Source: Chitinophaga sancti (GTDB taxonomy: Bacteria; Bacteroidota; Bacteroidia; Chitinophagales; Chitinophagaceae). Taken from it: a DNA stretch of 64,000 nt. The position numbers and the translations under genes are program-made. Of this stretch, positions 45,901 through 54,197 are shown piece by piece; position 1 is the stretch's first letter, and every line of letters begins with the position of its first letter. The notes below the pieces were generated by a model. That model did no database searches. It saw nothing but the letters and a program-made list of their open reading frames with translations, and was not told the origin of the DNA. The stretch covers positions 7,820,501 through 7,884,500 of the forward strand of contig NZ_CP139972.1 of assembly GCF_034424315.1 (NCBI RefSeq), read 5' to 3'.

Positions 45901-46380
45901 TGGGAAAAGCGATTGGCTGAATTTGAATTTGATTTCCCGGTGGGCTTGTTCCAGCCACAGGTATTACAGCAGCTATCTGATGAAAATGTGTCTATCAATG
46001 TGCGGCGATTTTCTGATTACAGTCAGCAGGAACTGGAAGGAATCATGAATGGTAAGGTGGACTTATTTTTTGAACACAAAGGGAAGTTCTTTGTGCTGGA
46101 TTGGAAATCCAATTACCTGGGACCTGATATTGACAGCTACAACACCGGGGCATTAGGGGCAGAAATGAATAATAATAATTACCATTTACAATACCTGGTA
46201 TACACATTGGCCGTTAAGAAGTACCTGGGTACGAGATTACCACATTTTGATTATGACCGCCATTTTGGGGGTGTTATTTATTTATTCCTAAGAGGAATCC
46301 GGCAGGAATCAACAACAGGTATTTTCACTGTGAAACCTGCAAGGGCAACCATAGAAGAGATGGAGCGATTATTGAATTAA
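42970..46380 (+). CDS. recB: RecB, exodeoxyribonuclease V beta subunit
   Basis: A 1136-residue UvrD-type helicase with a C-terminal nuclease domain. Walker A is EASAGTGKT (23-31), followed by VTFTKAAVAELKDRIR, DEFQDTDRQQYEIF (Walker B), GDPKQSIYAWRKAD, TIHKSKGLEYNIVL and RRLVYVAITRSVYKC, covering helicase motifs I to VI. The PD-(D/E)xK nuclease shows GKVDLFF near 1028 and VLDWKSNYLG near 1045. It is the 3'-5' helicase and the only nuclease of RecBCD. It is last in recD-recC-recB. All active-site elements look intact, so the complex should be functional. Confidence 0.93.
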   Translation: MTTAGYQHFDAESVPLSESNLIEASAGTGKTYSIALLVLRLILEKRVPVKDILMVTFTKAAVAELKDRIRLFIREAYKVSFLKEIDDDGIMTVVIQAIVASDIQTVNHLLRDAVLLLDEISVLTIHSFCQQVLNEYAFETDQLFGAQMVPDMSPIVEKELNKFWRRQVTTLHPALLQRLWSEGMRIRMQKILKEHMSGRKYLGYDEATDYSISSQQQDDWMTGYTRLYEENDAAKKVIEDYIHQHQADIASAAKKNTYAKKAFEPLLPDAAAFIQELKAKKNASKPPAYIHELFGDIIELIDKQETLETAIDDYLNTIHHWLTCFAISKGVTGVHGYMSRNNMLGYDDLIVNLHKALVQRDNPALVEKMREKYKAVFIDEFQDTDRQQYEIFNTAFGTDTILFYIGDPKQSIYAWRKADINTYFEARSSVQHLYSMNQNFRSSATMIQAMNTFFKPTPDFDTFCFSNQQDSIDYIDVESPEEQRKGLLYHGQHQETPITIYDGKTKPEIAHGVAAQVTQLLVDPAFRITKPNGNSRSVTPEDIGILVRTGTEGRDVKNELARNGIPAVLIDEVKVFNTPEAIEIFYLLEAIASPERSTINRSLLSPLTGFSVDDMLHLDDEVVYACFMKYRELFDKDGVYAALMSFLADFNVRTTLLKVRNENGERILTNLLQLTEIVHQVQSRRNLSLRDLISWLKRGIDGMDIPGDEFAQRMESDESAVKIVTIHKSKGLEYNIVLAPYLDFTERKNDDFVSFRDPESGEYYTAEQGRQSEEQLQAYRDQQEQENRRLVYVAITRSVYKCYIYNNVKEKESTLKVFVNELKKIVTPNIQLLEQLPEMPDERYQEQQLPQSQAKNPGEVYFHLEEENWRKMSYTMLSSKQEHKNLPYAEALTDPYDQFIFNTLKRGAKTGNLLHFIFENISFSDNTKWEYWVQTAIDRYVPGQEEVYKPMLQQLIQHVVGVQLEVGESHFSLSSIGWEKRLAEFEFDFPVGLFQPQVLQQLSDENVSINVRRFSDYSQQELEGIMNGKVDLFFEHKGKFFVLDWKSNYLGPDIDSYNTGALGAEMNNNNYHLQYLVYTLAVKKYLGTRLPHFDYDRHFGGVIYLFLRGIRQESTTGIFTVKPARATIEEMERLLN

Positions 46381-46454
46381 CAGGAAAAAGGCTGGAGATA
46401 TTTCATGCCCTTCGCCAGGTGTGGGGTAGCCAACTAATCCTGAACCGATTGCTA

Positions 46455-46679
46455 CTAAGGTAGAAAAAAGTGCTGATATACAGTAAAATAAAAGCTTTCG
46501 TTCAGGACTGGTAAGTATGCGATGACCAGATTGTCCTTACTTTCCCGGTCAATACGGTCAATTTTTATCTTATTGTCAGTATAAATTGGACTATGAATTG
46601 CAAGGTACTGCTCAGTCACCGCAAGTGTCTTTTGTTTGAATTCATTTTCGATGATTTTGATGGCCTGTTCGTCTGTCAT
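46455..46679 (-). pseudogene. Truncated copy of the 8605-9255 gene
   Basis: A 74-codon frame whose first ~68 residues repeat the N-terminus of the 8.6-kb DUF4279-type protein almost exactly (MTDEQAIKIIENEF, EQYLAIHSPIYTDNKIKIDR, DRESKD, LPVLNESFYFTVY). DNA similarity is high over about 215 bp and stops abruptly near 46475, where the frame runs out after a few unrelated codons. The C-terminal DUF4279 half is absent. It is a partial duplication about 37 kb from its relative. Confidence 0.8.
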
Positions 46680-46808
46680 AGTAGTATTAGCGGGGATATT
46701 CGATTACCTGCATGTATCAAAAGTATAAAAATAAAATATCAGGGGCAACCCACTTATATTGGTTATGATGATGTCGTAATTGGAGCCAGAGATAATAATA
46801 GCGTATGA

Positions 46809-47211
46809 TCATCTTAACAGTGTCGCAGCACCTCTTATTATTTTAGGCTCATCACCCTTTAATTCATATTCACACATCCACACATAAGCGCCAATATTTG
46901 CAGGTTGATTTTTATACATTCCATCCCAACCCTGATCTGTCTGGTTAGTCTGGTATATGATTGTTCCCCATCGGTCAAATACCGTGAATACATACTTTTT
47001 TACGCTCCCTAATACCACCGGCCTTAGCACATCGTTCTTCCCGTCGTTATCAGGACTGAAGGCACCTGGTACATACACTCCCCAGCCACAATCCGGCGCA
47101 TTCACCGTCTATAACGAGGATTTCCTGGAAGGTGGGAGAACATTGTTGTGCGGATGCAATCAAACAATGACAGATAAGAAATACTAAGAAGTATAGGTTA
47201 CGACAATTCAT
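46809..47211 (-). pseudogene. Broken T9SS type-B secreted protein
   Basis: From ATG at 47211 a signal peptide reads MNCRNLYFLVFLICHCLIAS, followed by about 20 residues. The frame then changes near 47105, where a complete type B sorting / gliding-motility C-terminal domain starts (VYVPGAFSPDNDGKNDVL, KKYVFTVFDRWGTIIYQT, QGWDGMYKNQPANIGAYVW). The domain ends in IIRGAATLLR. So the export signal and the sorting domain remain, while the passenger is deleted and the frame is shifted. As it stands it would not make a T9SS substrate. Confidence 0.7.
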
Positions 47212-47447
47212 GGCCGGGTGTTAGGGTGTATAAAGATAAGTGATTTCAGATAGATGTTGAAGGAACATCATGTTTACAGGTTGAGTAACACTTAAAAAAA
47301 AACACCAGAATTAGCCCTGAATGATGCTCATTGAATAAGAATAACTTTAAATTTGGTAAAGGTTGTTAACTTACATTTCAACTCTTTGTTTCGTTGTAAA
47401 TTAGGTCAAAAGTATTTAAGCACTCAATTTGTTTAGTTCTCCGAAAT

Positions 47448-48806
47448 ATGGCACAGTTCTCTATTTATATTGTTGAAGACGATCCCTTATATGGTGAGAT
47501 ACTGGAATACCAGTTGTCTATGAATCCCGATTACATTATTCGCAGGTTTAATAGTGGATCCGAATGTTTAAAGGAATTATATAAGCGCCCGGACCTGGTT
47601 ACTATCGACTATTCAATGCCCGATATGAATGGCTTAACCTTATTTAAAAAGATCAGGGATTTTAATCCTGATTTGCCAGTCGTAGTGATCAGCGGACAAG
47701 ATGATATAAATACCGCGGTTGAATTCTTAAAAATGGGTGTAACCGACTACCTGGTGAAAGATGACAATGTGAAGAGCAAGTTGTGGAATTCGATTATACG
47801 CATACGGGAAAATCAATCATTAAGACAGGAGGTAGCGGAGTTAAAAGAGGAGCTGGGGCGGAAATATGAGTTTGAAAAGATTATTAAAGGTGCGTCACCG
47901 GCATTAAGAAAGGTATTTACCTTATTGGAAAAGGCCAGTAATAGTGAGATCAATGTATCTCTTACCGGTGAAACCGGAACTGGGAAGGAACTTGCCGCTA
48001 AAGCCATTCACTATAACAGTAACCGGAAGAAGTATAATTTTGTGGCAGTTAACCTGGCTGCGATACCAAGAGAGCTGATTGAAAGTGAATTATTCGGGCA
48101 TGAGAAAGGCGCTTTTACCGGTGCTATCGCCCGGAAGCAGGGAAGATTTGAAGATGCCAATAAAGGAACCCTGTTCCTTGATGAAATTGCGGAAGCAGAT
48201 CTAAATATACAGACTAAACTGTTAAGGGTATTGCAGGAAAGGGAATTGAGCCGTATTGGAGGAAATGAAATCATTCATTTTAATGTGCGGCTGATTGTGG
48301 CCACTCATAAAAACCTTGAGGAAGAAGTGCAGAAAGGCAATTTCAGGGAGGATCTTTATTACAGGATTTTAGGATTACCCATAGAGTTGCCACCATTAAG
48401 GGATAGGGGGAGTGATGTGATCTTACTTGCAAATTCTTTTATTGAGGAAGCATGCAAAAAGAATAATATCAGGAACGTGCTTAAATTATCCGCACCGGCA
48501 AAAGAAAAACTATTAAAATATAATTTCCCGGGTAATATCCGTGAATTAAAGGCTATTATTGATCTTGCCTGCATCCTCTGTAATGGTGATGAAATTATTC
48601 CTGAGGATATCCGTTTTTCAGGTACCCGTGCCAGGTTGGTTGGCTGGCAGGAGGATAAGACCATGGAGGATTACTATATTGATATTGTACAGGCTTTCTT
48701 GAAAAAATATGATAATAATGTGGTTTTAGTGGCCAGGAAACTGAAGATTGGGAAATCAACAATTTACAAATTGATTAATAATAACAAAATTCATCTGACT
48801 ATTTAA
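47448..48806 (+). CDS. NtrC-family sigma-54-dependent response regulator
   Basis: A 452-residue protein. The receiver domain covers 1-120 with E10-D11-D12, phospho-acceptor D54 (TIDYSMPD) and Lys near 105 (LVKDD). The AAA+ domain covers ~145-375 with Walker A GETGTGKE (~175), the sigma-54 contact GAFTGA (~220) and FLDEIAEAD. The C-terminal Fis-type helix-turn-helix (~425-450) has VARKLKIGKSTIYKL. It activates sigma-54 promoters when phosphorylated. It faces the hybrid histidine kinase gene, with an 8-bp overlap at the 3' ends, so that kinase with its HPt domain is the likely phosphodonor. Confidence 0.93.
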   Translation: MAQFSIYIVEDDPLYGEILEYQLSMNPDYIIRRFNSGSECLKELYKRPDLVTIDYSMPDMNGLTLFKKIRDFNPDLPVVVISGQDDINTAVEFLKMGVTDYLVKDDNVKSKLWNSIIRIRENQSLRQEVAELKEELGRKYEFEKIIKGASPALRKVFTLLEKASNSEINVSLTGETGTGKELAAKAIHYNSNRKKYNFVAVNLAAIPRELIESELFGHEKGAFTGAIARKQGRFEDANKGTLFLDEIAEADLNIQTKLLRVLQERELSRIGGNEIIHFNVRLIVATHKNLEEEVQKGNFREDLYYRILGLPIELPPLRDRGSDVILLANSFIEEACKKNNIRNVLKLSAPAKEKLLKYNFPGNIRELKAIIDLACILCNGDEIIPEDIRFSGTRARLVGWQEDKTMEDYYIDIVQAFLKKYDNNVVLVARKLKIGKSTIYKLINNNKIHLTI

Positions 48807-51800
48807 CCTGCTGCATATAAACAGAGCTTTTTATTTGTTCCACTACCTTGTCTATGATACTTTTTAAGCGGATGATATTCTCGCTTACTTTGGATTCCTG
48901 GAGTTCCTCTGCTGATATAAGTTCCAGGTCATGAACAGTATCCTGAAGACTGGTAACAGATAGATTATATATCGCAGTCTTCATTTTGTGCGCTTGTGCT
49001 TTGATCCCGTCAATATCTTTATTTTCCCATGATTTGATAATAATGCCGACGGATTCAGGTACTTTTTCGATGAAAAGACGGAGCATTTTTTCTATGAAAA
49101 CCGTATCATCATTTCCAATCATTTTAAGTTTATCCAGGCTATAAAGCAGTCCTTCTTCTTCCGGACCAGCTGCCCCATTTGAATCTGGGTGATCGTTGTT
49201 ATTGTGTGTAAGCTGTATGGCCATTTTTTCGATTAATTCAATTTCATTGAAAGGTTTGGAAATATAAGCGGACATGCCGGCATTGAGGCATCTTTCATTC
49301 TCTCCTTTAACGGCATTGGCCGTAAGTGCTATAACCGGTAACGACAGTTTTAACTGCTCCCTGATGATTGTAATTGCCTCCAGGCCACTCATTATCGGCA
49401 TTTGTACGTCCATCAGCACCAGGTCAAACGTTTGCTGTTTTAACAGATCTATAGCTTCCTGGCCATTTTCAGCTTCTGTGATATCCAGGTTGAAATTCCT
49501 GAGCATAGAATGTACTACCAGCCGGTTCATTTCATAATCTTCTACTAACAAGATTTTTTTATTGTCAAAGATGTTTTTATCGACATTCAATGTTCCTTTT
49601 ACCGGGAGGTTCAGGTTGGAGCCTTTTATGAAAGGCAATTTGATACAGAATTCAGTACCTCTTCCCTTTCCACTTTGTACATCAATATCACCGTCCATCA
49701 AAACCACCAATTGTTTGGTAATTGCCATGCCCAGCCCCGTTCCTCCATATTTCCTGGCAAAGCTTTTATCTTCCTGTGCAAATTTATCAAAAAGGTGTTC
49801 CAGGAATTCTCCATCCATACCAATTCCTGTATCCATTACCCTGATTTCTATGTAGTGTTTATCTCCTGTTTTGTTGGTTAATTTTACAGTAATTACTACG
49901 CCTCCCTTGTCTGTGAATTTTACAGCATTGCTCACAAGGTTTAATATAATCTGGTTTAAACGATGAGGATCTCCAATCAAAACCGGGGGAATAGCCGGAT
50001 CCACATCTGCGCGCAACTGGATTTTTTTCTCTTCTGCTTTCGTGGTGAAAGATTGCACAGCATGTCTTACAACACTCTGCATGTTAAATCCTATTTTCTC
50101 AATATTTAACATGCCTGCCTGAATCTTCGACATATCCAGGATGTCATTAATTACTACCATCAAATGATCAGTAGCCGTATTAATCATCTGGATAAAGTTT
50201 TCCTGTTCTTTACTTAAGGATGTTTTGGTTAGCTGGCTGGTCATACCAAGGATGGCATTCATTGGGGTTCTGATTTCATGGCTCATATTGACCAGGAAGG
50301 ATTCCTTTGCATTAGCAGAGAGTTCTGCTTCTTCCCTGGCCTGTGAGAGCTCAAATTCCAGCTTTTTACGATCAGTAAAATCAAGATATATTCCAATTGA
50401 TCCGGAAAGATGGTTGTTGTCAGTATACAATGGCGCGCCGCTCACCAGCCACCATTTTAATTCTCCTCTTTTATTTTTAACAGCCAGTTCATATGCGTCT
50501 GAAACACCCTTTTTGCGAAGCGCTTTCTTTTCTTCTATCAGTGTGCTGTTTTCTCCAAAAGTAAAGAGGCTGGTAACTTTTTTTTCATTTAGTTCATCCA
50601 GGCTGTAACCAGACATTTCACAAAAGCATTGATTAGCGTATTTAATGTAGCCGTTTTCATCTAATTCCATTAATCCCAGGTGCATATTGGCAATGATATT
50701 CCTGTATTTCTCTTCACTGCGCTGTAATGTTTCTTCGGCCTGTTTTCTTTCAGTTATATTTGAATGTGTGCCTACTACCCGTTCAGGTACATTGTCATTA
50801 CCCCTTGCCATTACCATCCCCCTGTCAAGGATCCAGGTGTATTCCCCCTGGGAATTTTTAATCCTGTATTCACATTGATGAGAAGATTTATTCCCGGAAG
50901 AATAGCCATTAGCAAGATCTGTAATGATACTTATATCATCCGGATGTAACCTGGAGACCCATTCAATAGGGGTGGTGATTAGGTTGTTATTATCAAGCCC
51001 CAGAATTTCTTTGTGTCTTTCGGAAAGTACTACTTTGTCTTCCTTTGGGAAGTATTCCCAGATCGCATCTCCACTACTTTCTAAGGCAAAATATCTAAGT
51101 TCTTCGCTGGCTTTTAACAGGGATTCTGCATTTTTCCTTTCAGTAACGTCTTCGTAGTTCCAGAGATGTCCTTTGTAAATGTCTTTCAAAAAAACGGGGA
51201 TATAAGTTCTCAGGAAGAATCTTCCATCGCACAATCTCAATTCTTCATTTAGTACCAGTTTTTTTTCATGTAGGATTTCTTTGATCCTGGCTACAAAAAT
51301 TTCTGGTTGATTGAACATATGTTTGGATTGCTCCGCAGCCTGAGAGCAGTCCATACCCGTTAAAAGTTCTGCCGGCGCATTTATATCAAACAGTTTACAG
51401 AATGTATCATTCGTTATTACAATTTTTCTGTGTTCATCTTCGACTAATATGCCACTTTGCAGGTTGCTGATTAAAAAGGAAAGCCTGTTGGCAGTATCCT
51501 GGTGTTTTTCTTCGGCTTCTTTTCTTTTGGATACCTGCTCTTTCAGATAATGTACAATATCAATAAGGTTGTCGTGATCAGTAATGATTTCTCCGACATT
51601 CATACTGGCAATTGCATCCTGTAGTTCTTTAATGGAAGTTTTCTTTAATCCAAGTTCATGCTTAAATTGTTCATTCACCTGCAGGTATTCTTCTTCACTG
51701 ATTTTAAATGCCCGCTCTGCCATCTGGTGATCCCTGTCGTAGCAATTGTATGACGTATTTATGGCCAATAAAAACTGCCTGCATTCTTCACTATCCCTCA

Positions 51801-51855
51801 AATGTTCAGGAAGATACTTTGACATTTGACGTTCCAATAATTTATTCCATTTCAT
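48799..51855 (-). CDS. Hybrid histidine kinase with PAS repeats, receiver and HPt
   Basis: A 1018-residue cytoplasmic sensor without membrane helices. A coiled N-terminal region (1-120) is followed by three PAS-type domains (~120-240, 245-370, 375-495; e.g. DAIWEYFPKEDKVVLSERHK). HisKA has the phospho-His in SHEIRTPMN (~526). HATPase has NLVSNAVKF, DTGIGM and GTGLGMAI. A receiver has the acceptor Asp in LVLMDVQMP (~814). The C-terminal HPt has His in AHKMKTA (~955). All four phosphorelay residues are therefore in one chain. Its start overlaps the FIST gene by 14 bp, so FIST and kinase are coexpressed. The signal is probably delivered through FIST. Confidence 0.94.
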   Translation of the reverse strand: MKWNKLLERQMSKYLPEHLRDSEECRQFLLAINTSYNCYDRDHQMAERAFKISEEEYLQVNEQFKHELGLKKTSIKELQDAIASMNVGEIITDHDNLIDIVHYLKEQVSKRKEAEEKHQDTANRLSFLISNLQSGILVEDEHRKIVITNDTFCKLFDINAPAELLTGMDCSQAAEQSKHMFNQPEIFVARIKEILHEKKLVLNEELRLCDGRFFLRTYIPVFLKDIYKGHLWNYEDVTERKNAESLLKASEELRYFALESSGDAIWEYFPKEDKVVLSERHKEILGLDNNNLITTPIEWVSRLHPDDISIITDLANGYSSGNKSSHQCEYRIKNSQGEYTWILDRGMVMARGNDNVPERVVGTHSNITERKQAEETLQRSEEKYRNIIANMHLGLMELDENGYIKYANQCFCEMSGYSLDELNEKKVTSLFTFGENSTLIEEKKALRKKGVSDAYELAVKNKRGELKWWLVSGAPLYTDNNHLSGSIGIYLDFTDRKKLEFELSQAREEAELSANAKESFLVNMSHEIRTPMNAILGMTSQLTKTSLSKEQENFIQMINTATDHLMVVINDILDMSKIQAGMLNIEKIGFNMQSVVRHAVQSFTTKAEEKKIQLRADVDPAIPPVLIGDPHRLNQIILNLVSNAVKFTDKGGVVITVKLTNKTGDKHYIEIRVMDTGIGMDGEFLEHLFDKFAQEDKSFARKYGGTGLGMAITKQLVVLMDGDIDVQSGKGRGTEFCIKLPFIKGSNLNLPVKGTLNVDKNIFDNKKILLVEDYEMNRLVVHSMLRNFNLDITEAENGQEAIDLLKQQTFDLVLMDVQMPIMSGLEAITIIREQLKLSLPVIALTANAVKGENERCLNAGMSAYISKPFNEIELIEKMAIQLTHNNNDHPDSNGAAGPEEEGLLYSLDKLKMIGNDDTVFIEKMLRLFIEKVPESVGIIIKSWENKDIDGIKAQAHKMKTAIYNLSVTSLQDTVHDLELISAEELQESKVSENIIRLKSIIDKVVEQIKSSVYMQQVK

Positions 51856-52981
51856 AGAAAGTGGTAATTGTCATAGTTTGATTTTGTAATTGGCATGCAC
51901 CTCCGGGAAAAAGGGGCGATAGTTCCCCATAGGAGTAGAAGCCAACGATAGGTGTTTGGTGGTTAAATACTTCATCCACTACTTCTATTTCATCTTCCAC
52001 CCTTGACTGGAGGATGAGCTTTCTTCCAACGCAGCTAATCAGTAATGCAAAATCAGGTGGTATTCCATTTTTAACGACGGATTGTACGGCTGCTCCTGCT
52101 GCTGCATTTGTCAGGCGGTCGAAATTAGCGTGCATAAACCTGACAAGCGCACCCTCTGGTATGTCTCCGGCAAAGCGCATGCTGCCGGCTTTCTCATCTA
52201 TGGACAAGATTGTTCTTACAACAACTTCTCCTGTGCCTGGTAATTTTACAGAAAGCGGGTATAATAAGGCTGCCCATGGAAGAGCTGTGGCATCCGGACC
52301 TAAATAATGTTTATAAATGTCCAGTGCATTTTTGTCATTTATCTCATATAACACATTCACTGAAGATTTTGTTACCTTCTTTTCCAGGCCAAAAGTTTCC
52401 CAACCTCCCTGGGAGCCATGACCTACCAGCAAATGATCTCCATAGAACCCAATGCAGGCAATCACTCCTTTCTCAGGTTTACCATTAATGCCTACTAATG
52501 TAGATTGAAACTGGTTGCCATCACCCGCAAGGCCACCTGTTATCAGGATACTGCCTGCCCCATCATTCATTCCCTGTACAAGCTTGCTTCCATTTACCAG
52601 CTCTCCGTCAGATATCACCAATACATAACGTAAATCCTTTTTATCCAGGCTTTCAATCAGTGCTTTTCCCGCCTCATAACTTCCCTTGTAATTGGAGATA
52701 TTTACTTTACCGGTAGCAATCCTGGTTTTTTTCATCTCAATTGAAATAAAGGAGACGCCCTCTTCCGTAACTATCGTGTTACAAATTTCACCTGCTGTAG
52801 AGCATATCACTATATCTGCAATGGGAAACTTGTCTTTTAGCCGGGTATACCAATCCTCCTCATCAAGTCGACGATGACCTGCAAAACATAATACAAGGCA
52901 TGCATTATTCTCCTCAGCGCCGGTTTTCACCGTAACGATGTCATCATTCATACTTTTGCATTGGTATAGCGCAGTCTTCAT
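51842..52981 (-). CDS. FIST-domain sensor protein
   Basis: A 379-residue soluble protein with a FIST_N domain (~25-215: IADIVICSTAGEICNT, ILITGGLAGDGNQF) and FIST_C (~220-365: LPWAALLYPLSVKL, VGFYSYGELSP). FIST proteins are thought to bind small ligands such as amino acids and to be input modules for signalling proteins; direct data are few. It is transcribed before the hybrid kinase with a 14-bp overlap, supporting a sensor-kinase pair. The C-terminal motif GFYSYGELSPL and the following Cys-rich tail are as in family members. Confidence 0.9.
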   Translation of the reverse strand: MKTALYQCKSMNDDIVTVKTGAEENNACLVLCFAGHRRLDEEDWYTRLKDKFPIADIVICSTAGEICNTIVTEEGVSFISIEMKKTRIATGKVNISNYKGSYEAGKALIESLDKKDLRYVLVISDGELVNGSKLVQGMNDGAGSILITGGLAGDGNQFQSTLVGINGKPEKGVIACIGFYGDHLLVGHGSQGGWETFGLEKKVTKSSVNVLYEINDKNALDIYKHYLGPDATALPWAALLYPLSVKLPGTGEVVVRTILSIDEKAGSMRFAGDIPEGALVRFMHANFDRLTNAAAGAAVQSVVKNGIPPDFALLISCVGRKLILQSRVEDEIEVVDEVFNHQTPIVGFYSYGELSPLFPGGACQLQNQTMTITTFYEME

Positions 52982-53090
52982 AATTTATCAGATAATGGGA
53001 TATTAAAAGAAGATATTCACCTGGAATCTACGTACAAAGAAAGTAGCCTGTTTGGTTTTAAGATTTCAATAAGGGCTGGTTCGCCTGGCG

Positions 53091-54197
53091 TTAGTTACTC
53101 ATTTCCTGTAACTTGAGGAAACGGTACCACCTTTGGAAATATGACATGATGCGAACGCCCGAGATATATAGGAATGTACCGGCAATCTGACCAAGGATGA
53201 TCCACGGTAAGGTGAACCATTTGAGCCCGATAACGGACAACAATATAAGAACGATGTGTAGGTTGAGTAAGCGTTTGGTCGCAATTGTATGTGCCAGGTG
53301 CAATTTCAGAAAGATGTGATGCAGATGAGTTTTATCTGCCTTAAAGGGTGAATTGCCTTTTTTCATCCTTCCGTAAAATACCCTTAAGGAATCAATAACG
53401 GGTATCATGCAACAGGCAGAGACGATGACTGTCACTACTTCACCATCTTCTTTACTCAGACCTGATGATGCATTGATAAAATGGATGCCTATCACCGTCG
53501 TTAGAAATCCAAATAAAAGAGAACCCGAATCCCCCATAAATACTTTCGCCGGCCGCCAGTTATATTTGAGAAATATAAGCAGGCCAATAGCCATTGGCAG
53601 TAATAATGCCAGCCATTTTTCCTGGTCAATGAATACGGCTACCAAACCTAAAACGATAATATTAGCCAGAGATAATGAACCCGCCAGTCCGTCGATGCCG
53701 TCTATCAGGTTAAAAGCATTAGTCACTCCAGTGATGATGATAGCCGTTAAGATCCAGGAGATGATTGTAGGGATATGCCCAATTCCCATAATTCCATGCA
53801 GAGAAGAAATGTTATACCCGGACATTGCCGCCCAGGTAGCACAGCCGGCCTGGATAAGCAACCTTATACGGGGAGACAGGCCAAACCGGTCATCTAACAA
53901 TCCTGTTACCATGAGTATCAGCATGGAAATTGCTATTACCTTGTGCTCTTTCAGCAAAGCAAGCAAAGCCGGGTTGTAAATTAAAACAGGAATCAACGAC
54001 ATCGTGATTACCAGGCCCCCAATAGCCGGAATGGGCTTATAATGTACTTTTCTATCGTTGGGACGATCTACCAGCCCTAGTTTCGAACTCAATTTAATCA
54101 TTACAGGAAAACATACAGACACTGAAATTAAACTCAGCACAAGGGTTGGGAACAGTTCAATGATTAAGTTTTTCATTTTGTTGCGTATAATGGTCAC
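53091..54197 (-). CDS. WecA/MraY-type polyprenyl-phosphate sugar-1-phosphate transferase
   Basis: About 368 residues with ten or eleven membrane helices. Family motifs: RKVHYKPIPAIGG, the Asp pair in TGLLDDRFG, NAFNLIDGIDGLAGS, FMGDSGSLLFGF and the basic loop THLHHIFLKL. The start GTG at 54197 overlaps the TGA of the previous gene (GTGA); ATG at 54176 is an alternative. It transfers a HexNAc-1-phosphate from UDP-sugar to undecaprenyl phosphate, initiating repeat-unit synthesis. It is the last gene of the minus-strand polysaccharide cluster in this window. Confidence 0.92.
   Translation of the reverse strand: MTIIRNKMKNLIIELFPTLVLSLISVSVCFPVMIKLSSKLGLVDRPNDRKVHYKPIPAIGGLVITMSLIPVLIYNPALLALLKEHKVIAISMLILMVTGLLDDRFGLSPRIRLLIQAGCATWAAMSGYNISSLHGIMGIGHIPTIISWILTAIIITGVTNAFNLIDGIDGLAGSLSLANIIVLGLVAVFIDQEKWLALLLPMAIGLLIFLKYNWRPAKVFMGDSGSLLFGFLTTVIGIHFINASSGLSKEDGEVVTVIVSACCMIPVIDSLRVFYGRMKKGNSPFKADKTHLHHIFLKLHLAHTIATKRLLNLHIVLILLSVIGLKWFTLPWIILGQIAGTFLYISGVRIMSYFQRWYRFLKLQEMSN

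Noticed and set aside
46400..46454. Third copy of the tRNA-like repeat beside the truncated DUF4279-type copy
   Set aside because: Only GAACC-x-ATTG is shared; too short to support a repeat.
46692..46808. Plus-strand open stretch ending YIGYDDVVIGARDNNSV
   Set aside because: It looks protein-like, perhaps the tail of a lost gene, but is too short and has no match I can name.
47340..47447. Sigma-54 promoter before the NtrC-type regulator
   Set aside because: TGGTAAAGGTTGTT keeps only part of the TGGCAC-N5-TTGC consensus and spacing does not fit.
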